38,798 nt of DNA from an uncultured Clostridia bacterium (GTDB lineage Bacteria; Bacillota; Clostridia; Christensenellales; UBA1242), in contig CALVML010000012.1 in NCBI GenBank assembly GCA_944345705.1, positions 1 to 38,798 on the forward strand, in the 5' to 3' direction. The position numbers and the translations under genes are program-made. How positions within the stretch are numbered: position 1 is the stretch's first letter; each line of letters starts with the position of its first letter. Shown here piece by piece: positions 32,364 through 38,798 of this stretch. The notes beneath the pieces were generated by a model, which saw only the letters and a list, made by a program, of their open reading frames with translations, was not told where the DNA came from and searched no databases.

Positions 32364-33554
32364 ATGGATATATTCAACAAAATCAATAAAACACAAATTT
32401 ATGACATGGTAAAAGAGAAAGGGATTTATCCATATTTTCACAAACTGTATTCTGGACAAGATGTAGTTGTAAACATGGAAGGCAGAAGAACTATTATGCT
32501 TGGCTCAAACAATTATCTTGCACTTACATCTCACCCTGAAGTAAAAAAGGCGGGGATAGAAGCGCTCGAAAAATATGGCAGTGGATGTTCTGGCTCAAGG
32601 TTTTTGAATGGCACTTTAGATCTTCATATAAAACTAGAAAGTGATCTTGCCGAGTTTTTACATCAAGAAAGCGCCATGACCTTTGGCACTGGCTTTCAAA
32701 GCAATCTCGGCGTAATAAGTGCGCTTGTTGGGCGAAATGATTATGTTATATGTGACAAGGAAAATCATGCAAGTATATATGACGCCTGTAAATTAAGTTA
32801 TGGCAAGATGTTAAGATATAGGCATAGTGATATGAAAGACCTTGAGATAAAACTTGCTTCTGTTCCAAGTGAAAGTGGCATTTTAATTGTTACTGATGGC
32901 GTGTTTAGTATGAGTGGTGATATTTGTGATCTGCCAGCGATCAGCGGGCTTGCTAAAAAATATAATGCTAGAGTTATGGTAGATGACGCACATGGACTTG
33001 GCGTGCTTGGCAAACATGGTCGTGGAACAGGCGAATATTTCGATATGGAAGATGATATCGATATCTATATGGGAACTTTTTCAAAGTCACTTGCATCGCT
33101 TGGTGGGTATGTGGCTGGCAAAAAGGAAGTTATTGAATACCTTAAACACAATTCAAGACCATATATCTTCAGTGCAAGCATGACACCTGCAAATGTTGCC
33201 TGTGCAAACAAGGCGCTTGACATTTTAAAGGCAGAACCACATCGTGTAGAGAGATTAAGACATATCAGTGACTATATGAGAGCTGGCTTGAAAAAACAGG
33301 GGATTGATATTGTGGATAGTAAGACGCCTATCATTCCTATATATACATATCAAGATGAAAAGACCTTCGTTGCCTGCAAAATGCTTTTAGAAAGAGGGGT
33401 GTATGTCAATCCTGTTGTATCACCTGCAACTCCTGTTGGGCAGAGTTTGTTGCGCACAAGTTATACAGCAGATCACACCGAAGAACTTCTTGATGAAGCA
33501 ATTGCCAAAATCAAAGAGGTTTTAACCATATTAAATAATTATGGCGCCGAATAA
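32364..33554 (+). CDS. Alpha-oxoamine synthase (KBL/BioF/SPT-like)
   Basis: A 396-residue PLP enzyme that condenses an amino acid with an acyl-CoA, releasing CO2. Key blocks are SNNYLALTSHPEV, GSGCSGSRFLNGTLDLH, DKENHASIYD, VDDAHGLGVLG and the PLP lysine K240 in TFSKSLASLGGYV. The family contains glycine C-acetyltransferase, 8-amino-7-oxononanoate synthase and serine palmitoyltransferase. The SKSLASLGGYVAG segment leans toward the SPT/Kbl-like branch, but I cannot fix the acyl-CoA. No biotin or threonine-degradation genes are adjacent. The ribosome binding site AAAGGAG is well placed. Confidence 0.88.
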   Translation: MDIFNKINKTQIYDMVKEKGIYPYFHKLYSGQDVVVNMEGRRTIMLGSNNYLALTSHPEVKKAGIEALEKYGSGCSGSRFLNGTLDLHIKLESDLAEFLHQESAMTFGTGFQSNLGVISALVGRNDYVICDKENHASIYDACKLSYGKMLRYRHSDMKDLEIKLASVPSESGILIVTDGVFSMSGDICDLPAISGLAKKYNARVMVDDAHGLGVLGKHGRGTGEYFDMEDDIDIYMGTFSKSLASLGGYVAGKKEVIEYLKHNSRPYIFSASMTPANVACANKALDILKAEPHRVERLRHISDYMRAGLKKQGIDIVDSKTPIIPIYTYQDEKTFVACKMLLERGVYVNPVVSPATPVGQSLLRTSYTADHTEELLDEAIAKIKEVLTILNNYGAE

Positions 33555-33571
33555 TATTTATTTCAATATCC

Positions 33572-33617
33572 AAAAAGAAGCGCTACTTTTGCATTGATAT
33601 TTGTGCTTCTTTTTTTA
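33572..33617 (+). terminator. Terminator after alpha-oxoamine synthase gene
   Basis: AAAAAGAAGC (33572-33581) pairs with GCTTCTTTTT (33605-33614) and more T follows. The loop is 23 nt. Confidence 0.7.
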
Positions 33618-33670
33618 TGCTTAAGCAAGAGGCTGAAGATAGACTTGCCAATCTAAAAGAAAATCAATAA
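33617..33670 (+). pseudogene. Short coding remnant
   Basis: An ATG opens 17 codons (MLKQEAEDRLANLKENQ), a charged amphipathic helix ending in TAA and followed by its own terminator. No ribosome binding site is present: the ATG lies in the T tract of the preceding terminator. It reads like the last helix of a deleted gene rather than a real small protein. Low confidence. Confidence 0.3.
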
Positions 33671-33690
33671 AATAGTGCAATACAAAAAAG

Positions 33691-33722
33691 GTGATTAAAA
33701 GATTTTTAATCGCTTCTTTTTA
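33691..33722 (+). terminator. Second terminator downstream of the remnant
   Basis: GTGATTAAAA (33691-33700) pairs with TTTTAATCGC (33704-33713, one G-U), with a T-rich tract after it. The wobble fits the plus strand only. Confidence 0.6.
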
Positions 33723-33861
33723 TTAAAAAATTATAATTTGAATAGCAAAAAAAATGTTTTTTATAATAAACAATCTTATTAAAAATGAATTTTTAATATT
33801 ATTTGTTATTTTTTTGTAATACTAGCAATACGATGTCAGTTGCGTCATTAATTTTTATAAT

Positions 33862-34653
33862 TTATTTTTTTTTGTCATTTTCTTTATTTAAATCATGATT
33901 TTCATCTATTATTATACTTTTATCTTCTAGTATTCCATTTGCATCTGTATTGTTTTCATGTTTGAATTTTTTTGTTGCTATTTTTTTCTTAGAGTACTCA
34001 TAGATCACAAAGAATAAAATATAGACTGCTATGAATATTACAGCAAGAAGCCAAACAGTCAGCGGGGTGTCAGGCAAGATTGGCTCATTAATATAGAATG
34101 CGTTTCCATAGCCAAAAACTGACATAAGGAAAGCACCAAATGTAATATAAGACAAAAATCCTATTACAAGGCAAGGCCATTTTTTATAATTAGGCGTGAA
34201 ATAGTTAGTTATTAGAAGCACGATACACAAAAATAGACCTACAGTGTGGTGCAATAGTCCAGAAATTGTATTTGGATAAAAAAATGATGGATCTTGATCG
34301 ACAAAATCAGGATAAATTATTGTCAAGATGTCGCCGACAAATGCTATATAAAAAACAAAATGCAAAACATTATTGTCTTTCTTGCCTATAAGTACTGCAA
34401 GCGACAAAACAAGTGAACTCATGCCACAAAATGTGTCAGGAATAAGCCTTAACCAGTTTTTGCCACTTACTGCAATTGCTATTCTATTCCATAGAATAAG
34501 TGCCAAAAGCACGCCTGCTATCACCTTTACTGTTATAATTTTACTTTTTTCACTTTTAGCGTAAAGTTTAATAAGTACACCGCCAACAATCATAAGTACA
34601 ATCATTACTGCAAGATATGTTAAATGTTGCCAACCAAAGACTTGTGGATTCAT
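33862..34653 (-). CDS. YwaF/TMEM164-family integral membrane protein
   Basis: A 263-residue protein with about seven membrane helices and a charged, hydrophilic C-terminal tail (after about residue 220). The start MNPQVFGWQHLTYLAVM, the RLIPDTFCGMSSLVLSLAVLIGKK segment and SGLLHHTVGLFLCI match the YwaF-like family of Firmicutes, which shares a fold group with TMEM164 acyltransferases. The histidine pair in the middle is typical. AAAAGGAGC lies before the ATG. No functional partner is adjacent; downstream on the minus strand only a weak 9-bp hairpin (33778-33799) could end transcription. Confidence 0.75.
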   Translation of the reverse strand: MNPQVFGWQHLTYLAVMIVLMIVGGVLIKLYAKSEKSKIITVKVIAGVLLALILWNRIAIAVSGKNWLRLIPDTFCGMSSLVLSLAVLIGKKDNNVLHFVFYIAFVGDILTIIYPDFVDQDPSFFYPNTISGLLHHTVGLFLCIVLLITNYFTPNYKKWPCLVIGFLSYITFGAFLMSVFGYGNAFYINEPILPDTPLTVWLLAVIFIAVYILFFVIYEYSKKKIATKKFKHENNTDANGILEDKSIIIDENHDLNKENDKKK

Positions 34654-34867
34654 AAAATTGCTCCTTTTTATAACCTAAATTATTGTAAACTATTTTTGTA
34701 AATTTAACAATTTTTTTGTCGATTTTAATGAAAAATTTAATAAAATTGTTTGAATAGTATTTTCACTAAAATAGAAATATGTATAAGATTTCGATAAAAT
34801 TTTTAAGATAATATTCGTATAGGCTAACATTTAAGTTATTTTAGTTATAATATTTTTATAAAAATGG

Positions 34868-34896
34868 TTGACAAAAAAGAAGAAATCATATATAAT
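34868..34896 (+). promoter_or_regulatory. Perfect promoter of the tRNA-Ile transcript
   Basis: TTGACA (34868-34873), 17 nt, TATAAT (34891-34896). Strong stable-RNA-type promoter. The transcript begins near 34903 and carries an AACCTT/AAGGTT hairpin and a GCTTTAAAG/CTTTTAAGC hairpin before the tRNA-like sequences. From 34654 to 34867 nothing else is recognised. Confidence 0.85.
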
Positions 34897-34970
34897 ACAA
34901 ACTGCAAACCTTGATGAAAGGTTAAAAGTGCTTTAAAGGGATTTGTCTTTTAAGCCTAACAACAATATAT

Positions 34971-35015
34971 AGAGATGTAGCTCAGCCGGTTAGAGCACCA
35001 CCCTGATAAGGTGGG
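34971..35015 (+). pseudogene. Pseudo-tRNA-Ile (5' half only)
   Basis: Matches the intact tRNA-Ile exactly 100 bp downstream at 41 of 45 positions, covering the 5' acceptor strand, D arm and the whole anticodon arm including GAU. From 35016 on the sequence is unrelated: no T arm, and no 3' acceptor strand complementary to AGAGATG. It cannot be a working tRNA. It probably arose by partial duplication or imprecise element excision. Confidence 0.8.
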
Positions 35016-35070
35016 ACAACCTGTTGGGTCAAGTCTTCGAGAGTTGCTAAACTCGTTAAAACAAACATAC

Positions 35071-35147
35071 AGGATTGTAGCTCAGTCGGTTAGAGCACCA
35101 CCCTGATAAGGTGGGGGTCGGTGGTTCGAGTCCACTCAATCCTACCA
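35071..35147 (+). tRNA. tRNA-Ile (GAU)
   Basis: A complete 77-nt cloverleaf with encoded CCA. Acceptor AGGATTG pairs with CAATCCT and the discriminator is A. The D loop contains AGTCGGTTAGA, the anticodon arm is CCACC-CTGATAA-GGTGG (anticodon GAT) and the T loop is GGTTCGAGTCC. An intrinsic terminator follows after 3 nt. Its 3' end borders an integrative element. Confidence 0.97.
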
Positions 35148-35150
35148 CTA

Positions 35151-35178
35151 AAACCCCGATAAAATCGGGGTTTTTATT
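35151..35178 (+). terminator. Terminator of the tRNA-Ile transcript
   Basis: AAACCCCGAT (35151-35160) pairs with ATCGGGGTTT (35164-35173) around AAA, then T residues. Confidence 0.93.
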
Positions 35179-35200
35179 ATGTTTATATAACTAATTTTTT

Positions 35201-35344
35201 GTTGCAAATGCACCCAAAATTTGTAGCAAATGTTTTTTATCATTAAAATAGGCATAAAAAATGACCAAAAGTTAAAATTCATAACTTTCGGTCAAATTCT
35301 TTCTAAAACTGCCTAAAACTTTCACATTTGCAACAATTTGCAAC
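35201..35344. repeat. Four 10-bp repeats, probable Int/Xis arm sites
   Basis: GTTGCAAATG (35201-35210) and GTAGCAAATG (35223-35232) are direct repeats. CATTTGCAAC (35325-35334) and AATTTGCAAC (35335-35344) are the same sequence inverted. The two pairs flank the terminator of the adjacent gene. Spacing and placement between the tRNA end and the integrase resemble arm-type sites of lambda/Tn916-class elements. Confidence 0.6.
35255..35294 (-). terminator. Terminator of the HEPN-like gene
   Basis: On the minus strand TGACCGAAAGTTA pairs with TAACTTTTGGTCA (one G-U), followed by TTTTTTA. The wobble pair supports the minus-strand direction. Confidence 0.8.
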
Positions 35345-35349
35345 AGTGA

Positions 35350-37248
35350 CTAAATTTTACTATTTTCAGCAAATATACATAAGTCATCATTGATTTTTAT
35401 TGTTATCAATACAATTATATATAATAGATACATATAATTTTGTTTGTGAATTTCCTCATTATCTTCTCTCGGTTGAATTCCATGTCCATATCGATTTCTC
35501 AGCGATAAACTATTTGAAGCGGACCTATTATTTAAATAAAAATTAAGATATTTTGTTTCTGGTTCTGAAAATAAAGTGTTTTTTAGAAAAAGGTTTCCTT
35601 TTTTTGCCAATTTTAGTATTAGCTTTTGATATTCAGTAGGATAATGATAAAAACTTATTACTTCATTAAAATAAAGATCATAATAAATAATTACTTCTCT
35701 AATGTCGTAAAATTTTATGTTACCTTTTCTATCTAGTTTTATAATTTTATTCTCAAAGAGCCAGTGTAAGTCACTTTTTTGATAATCATTAAAATCTTTT
35801 AATTTAACATTTTCTTTTCTTATTAACTCATAAAAGGAATTATGTTTTTCGTATCCTTTTAAATATCTTAATCTGCTTTGGTCTGAAAATATTAGGTAAT
35901 TTAGAAAATTTAATTTTTTTTCATTTCCATAAACATATCTGTGCTTGTTGAGAGATTTTACATTTTCAAACAATATAGAATTATTCGAAATTTCTATCAA
36001 ATCATGATCTATTTCCCTATATTCTTGATATATTGCAAATTGCTTTATTATACCATCAATTTCTGGGAATAAAACTCTACACTTTTCAAAATAATTTTCA
36101 GGTGAGCTTTCTATATGTGTAATAAAATCAGTTATTTTAAATTCTTCTTTTAAATATGTTTCATAAAACCAATCTAAACATTTTTCAATTTCTATGTTAT
36201 ACGTTTTTAGTTCTGTATTATAAGAAATCATTTGCATTAATGCTGTAGATTGGGTCAACTGAAAAGTTAAATCTATTTTATATTCGTTTTTCGTATGAAG
36301 TCCTAATTCTTTTTCAAAAATACTCATTTTGTTAATTTTACTTACATTTGTGAATCTCATTTGTCTATCTACAAAACAAAAGAGATAAATAAAGTTATTT
36401 AATAAAGTAGGATAGTCTAAATTCTTTTTTATCCATTTACTATCATAATTATATATTATTATATTGTTTCTCTTATCTATTTTAATAGTTTCATCAAAAT
36501 CACCAATTTTTATTTCGCTACCAAATTCAATACCATTATTATTCGAAAAAAATGCTGCAGTTTTTTCTTTTGACTTCTTTAATGCCTGTAATTTAATATT
36601 GTCCGAAATCTGTATTTCTTTGCAACTTAAAAATGGAATAATTTTCAAATAATTTATGTTTGCATTGTCGCTATTTATATAATTATAGAATATCTTTTCT
36701 ATTTCAAGATTTGTGAAATTCGGGAAATAAAATTTTTTATGATGGATATTGTCTATTTCATATTCTTCTAAAAGCAATTCAGCTGTAGTATGGTTTTTTA
36801 GTAAAAACTTACGAAGTTCCAATTCATATTTTTTAACTAAATTTTTGCAATTTAAAAAATAATTTATATAAAATTTTTTATAAGAAAAAACTTGATTAAT
36901 AAATAAATTTGATAGCATTGTATTATCTATATGATCATTTATCATTTCCCAAAAAGTAGCTAAATAAAAACTATCTACATTTCTATAATATTTATAAAAT
37001 GACTTATCAGTTAACTGTTTTATAAAACTATTAATCTCCTTATAAAGAAATTCAATTTCTTTCTTATACATATTTTTTAGGTTGCAATTTTTAACTTTTG
37101 AAAACTTAGTAATAATGTAAAATTCCAAAATCTCGTTAACTTTATAATTTCTTTTTGACAAATCAAGCTTTTTTAAAACTTCTTCTGCTTGACTTAGATT
37201 ATGATAAAAAGAAAAATCATCTATGTCACAAAATTTAATCATTCTCAT
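35350..37248 (-). CDS. Unknown 632-residue protein with HEPN-like motif
   Basis: Large, very AT-rich cargo gene, rich in Lys, Asn, Ile, Tyr and Phe and mostly helical. It has no signal peptide; a hydrophobic segment lies near the C-terminus (YMYLLYIIVLITIKI). Near the end it has SLSLRNRYGHG, an R584-x4-H589 motif of the form found in HEPN-domain RNases (LRNxxxHG), preceded and followed by predicted helices. HEPN proteins in such elements often serve in abortive-infection or toxin systems, so a defence role is a reasonable guess, not shown. It has its own strong promoter and terminator. GAGG is 5 nt before the ATG. Confidence 0.75.
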   Translation of the reverse strand: MRMIKFCDIDDFSFYHNLSQAEEVLKKLDLSKRNYKVNEILEFYIITKFSKVKNCNLKNMYKKEIEFLYKEINSFIKQLTDKSFYKYYRNVDSFYLATFWEMINDHIDNTMLSNLFINQVFSYKKFYINYFLNCKNLVKKYELELRKFLLKNHTTAELLLEEYEIDNIHHKKFYFPNFTNLEIEKIFYNYINSDNANINYLKIIPFLSCKEIQISDNIKLQALKKSKEKTAAFFSNNNGIEFGSEIKIGDFDETIKIDKRNNIIIYNYDSKWIKKNLDYPTLLNNFIYLFCFVDRQMRFTNVSKINKMSIFEKELGLHTKNEYKIDLTFQLTQSTALMQMISYNTELKTYNIEIEKCLDWFYETYLKEEFKITDFITHIESSPENYFEKCRVLFPEIDGIIKQFAIYQEYREIDHDLIEISNNSILFENVKSLNKHRYVYGNEKKLNFLNYLIFSDQSRLRYLKGYEKHNSFYELIRKENVKLKDFNDYQKSDLHWLFENKIIKLDRKGNIKFYDIREVIIYYDLYFNEVISFYHYPTEYQKLILKLAKKGNLFLKNTLFSEPETKYLNFYLNNRSASNSLSLRNRYGHGIQPREDNEEIHKQNYMYLLYIIVLITIKINDDLCIFAENSKI

Positions 37249-37263
37249 TTAAACCTCATTTTT

Positions 37264-37292
37264 ATTATAGCATAATATCATAATTATCTCAA
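37264..37292 (-). promoter_or_regulatory. Promoter of the HEPN-like gene
   Basis: On the minus strand TTGAGA (37287-37292), 17 nt, TGC-TATAAT (37264-37269, extended -10). The start codon is about 15 nt downstream. The gene is therefore expressed independently of the integrase. Confidence 0.75.
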
Positions 37293-37303
37293 TTATAAAA
37301 CAT

Positions 37304-38635
37304 TTACATCTCAAAATCTTTTTGTTTTTTCTTTCTTTTTGCGATTTGCTTTTCAAGTTCTCGCATTTGCTCTATAAGTTCATCATCACTTAAATGGTCA
37401 AAATCGGTTTGCTTTTCATCTTCTACTTTGTATTGTTCATTGAAAACATCTGTTGCTTTGTTGAAATAACTTTTGTCAACTGAATTATATGTTGTGATTG
37501 TTGTTTTAACATCTTTATGACCGAGAAGCGATTGGATAACTTTTGGATTTTGGTCAGCTTCAAAAAGGGTGTTTGAGAAAGTATGTCTTAAAGTGTGAAA
37601 GTGAATATGATATTTTTGCAGGTTGTGACTTTTCAAGAAAGTGTAAAATATCTTCTTTGTTCCGCTATAAGTTCTTAAATTCCCTTCATCATTACAAAAC
37701 ACAAAGGAATCGTTATCAGTGAAAGAAATTCCAAACTTCGATTGTTTTTGCTTTTGAATGTTAAAATATTCCTTTAATGCTTCCACCAAAATGTCGGGCA
37801 TAGGCACTGTTCTTTTAGAGCAAACTGTCTTTGTGTCACCGATAACAAGTTGGCGAGATATAACTTTTCCATTGTCATCAAACTTTGGAACATTTGTCAT
37901 ACCTCTTTCAACTTTCAACAGTTTGTTCTCAAAATCTATGTCTTGCCATTCAAGGGCAAGTGCTTCGCCAGTGCGAAGTCCTGCAAACATCATCACATAG
38001 CAAAATGGTTTCAAAAAGGTGTGTTCGTTTAAACTTTCAATAAACTGCTTTCTAATCTCAACAGGAATTGCTTTGTATTCGTTCTTTTTATAAATCTTGT
38101 GCTCTTGACTTTTAACTTTCACTTTGTGCACGGGGTTCGTCAAAACAAACTTGTTATCAACTGCATATTCAAAAAATTGACCAAGCAAAAACTTTGTCTT
38201 TTTTACATAGTCTAAACTTAAATCTTGTTCAAGCATTTCGTTAAGCATTTTTTGAATTGTTAGTGTTGAAATTTCATCTAATTTCATTCCACCAATTTTA
38301 GGTTCTATGTGATTTTTAAATCTCGCAATATTGTTTTCAAAAGTGCGTGGACTTACCTGCGACTTTTTGAACACCATAAGCCATTCTTTCATCAAAACCG
38401 ATAGGGTGTTTTGAGAAACATATTCATAGTTGTTGCTATTTATTCTGTTGGTTAATTCTGCAAGCTTTTTACTCGCTTCAATTCTTGTCTTGCCATAGAT
38501 TGCTTTTCGTTTTTGTTTACCATTATCATCATATCCAAGCGATACCATTCCAACCCAAAGTCCGTCTTGCCTTTGATAGATACTTCCTTCGTTGTTGCCT
38601 CGTCTTGTTTTGCTTACTACTTTCTTTTTAGCCAT
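37304..38635 (-). CDS. int: Tyrosine recombinase (integrase, Tn916-like class)
   Basis: A 443-residue site-specific integrase. The N-terminal arm-binding domain begins with basic residues and GNNEGSIYQRQDGLWVG. A SAM-like core-binding domain spans about 75-170. The catalytic domain has R221 (FAGLRTGEAL), H347-x2-R350 (HTLRHTF), H373 (LLGHKDVKTT) and a tyrosine in TTITTYNSVDKSYF (Y383 is best placed). All key residues are present. The C-terminal Lys/Glu-rich coil (about 410-443) is an extra tail. It probably integrates at the 3' end of tRNA-Ile located 2.2 kb away. GAGGTG lies before the ATG, which overlaps the preceding gene's end by 8 bp. Confidence 0.92.
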   Translation of the reverse strand: MAKKKVVSKTRRGNNEGSIYQRQDGLWVGMVSLGYDDNGKQKRKAIYGKTRIEASKKLAELTNRINSNNYEYVSQNTLSVLMKEWLMVFKKSQVSPRTFENNIARFKNHIEPKIGGMKLDEISTLTIQKMLNEMLEQDLSLDYVKKTKFLLGQFFEYAVDNKFVLTNPVHKVKVKSQEHKIYKKNEYKAIPVEIRKQFIESLNEHTFLKPFCYVMMFAGLRTGEALALEWQDIDFENKLLKVERGMTNVPKFDDNGKVISRQLVIGDTKTVCSKRTVPMPDILVEALKEYFNIQKQKQSKFGISFTDNDSFVFCNDEGNLRTYSGTKKIFYTFLKSHNLQKYHIHFHTLRHTFSNTLFEADQNPKVIQSLLGHKDVKTTITTYNSVDKSYFNKATDVFNEQYKVEDEKQTDFDHLSDDELIEQMRELEKQIAKRKKKQKDFEM

Positions 38636-38798
38636 TTTGCACCTCGCTTTGAGTGTTGTTGAGAGTTAGCCAAGTGACAAAATTAAGCACACTTACAACT
38701 TGTCTTTTGCCGACTTTTGTTGTTGGAAAAGTTTTGCTTCGCATAAGATTTCTCACATTATCTCTGCCAAGCCCAGTGATTTTGATAAGGTCCTCACA
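38628..38798 (-). CDS. xis: Excisionase-like winged-helix protein (5' end beyond window)
   Basis: The last 56 codons of a gene entering from the right edge. DLIKITGLGRDNVRNLMRS followed by FPTTKVGKRQVVSV is the typical excisionase/MerR-like winged-helix pattern, with a short tail. It overlaps the integrase start by 8 bp, so int and xis are translationally coupled. It would direct excision and may repress or activate int. Confidence 0.75.
   Translation of the reverse strand, partial: CEDLIKITGLGRDNVRNLMRSKTFPTTKVGKRQVVSVLNFVTWLTLNNTQSEVQNG

Larger units (their letters stand above)
35148..38798 (-). mobile_element. Integrative element at tRNA-Ile (continues right)
   Basis: Directly after the tRNA-Ile 3' end come four copies of a 10-bp repeat, a gene of unknown function, a tyrosine integrase gene and an excisionase-like gene, all on the minus strand. 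This tRNA-end plus int plus xis order is the classic attachment-proximal end of an integrative conjugative element or prophage. The other boundary, with the second copy of the tRNA 3' end, is outside the window. Confidence 0.75.

Noticed and set aside
34903..34970. T-box or other riboswitch before the tRNA
   Set aside because: Two small hairpins are present but no T-box consensus sequence; the downstream product is a tRNA, not a protein gene.
34971..35060. A second functional tRNA
   Set aside because: No T arm and no 3' acceptor strand complementary to the 5' end.

Overview
The window looks like a chromosomal segment of a low-GC anaerobic Firmicute (Clostridia-like, possibly a gut lineage). 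The case rests on AT-rich DNA, AGGAGG-type ribosome binding sites, TTGACA/TATAAT promoters, U-tailed intrinsic terminators, a two-iron superoxide reductase, formate-tetrahydrofolate ligase, an M18 aminopeptidase, an RsfA-like Myb-type regulator and a Tn916-type integrase module. Species cannot be named from the sequence.

Layout: 1-2706 holds an ankyrin-repeat protein cut by the window edge, an unrecognised protein and an RsfA-like regulator. 2710-2863 is a nested palindromic element (MITE-like or structured RNA). 2966-5270 is an ABC exporter pair. 5645-7272 is a two-gene SUF-like minimal Fe-S operon (SufC-like ATPase plus one SufB/D-like scaffold) whose perfect promoter places the start codon at about +1. 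7411-8979 is formate-tetrahydrofolate ligase. 9112-13148 is an operon of three tandem paralogues with a strictly placed HETRH motif (HExxH) and a conserved downstream E-x-D-A-R, followed by a PAP2 phosphatase; I do not recognise the three-copy family, and this is the best candidate for an undescribed system. 13213-13599 is desulfoferrodoxin. 13754-16497 is a CadC/CadA-type metal-responsive efflux operon with two operator palindromes and a long structured leader. 16726-19285 carries flavodoxin, NUDIX hydrolase and M18 aminopeptidase genes.

19546-29278 is a cell-surface region: a 1490-residue membrane-anchored protein with InlB-type repeats, BspA-like leucine-rich repeats and a C-terminal PI-PLC-like domain, a secreted repeat protein, an amidase-like protein with two peptidoglycan-binding repeats but a missing zinc ligand, and a membrane-anchored DUF5011-like/ComEC-like metallo-beta-lactamase pair. 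29464-34653 contains housekeeping-type genes (DEDDh exonuclease, cysteine synthase, MmcQ/YjbR protein, alpha-oxoamine synthase, YwaF-like membrane protein) separated by scars: a truncated response regulator and a short coding remnant between two terminators.

34868-38798 is a tRNA-Ile locus used as an integration site. A perfect promoter, a 5'-half pseudo-tRNA-Ile and an intact tRNA-Ile(GAU) are followed by four copies of a 10-bp repeat (probable integrase/excisionase arm sites), an unknown 632-residue protein with a HEPN-like RNRYGHG motif, a tyrosine recombinase and an excisionase-like gene running off the right edge. The element continues beyond the window.

At least two genes (smsC-like and the exonuclease) appear to have leaderless transcripts, with exactly 6 nt between the -10 box and ATG; a third (YjbR-like, GTG) fits less well.
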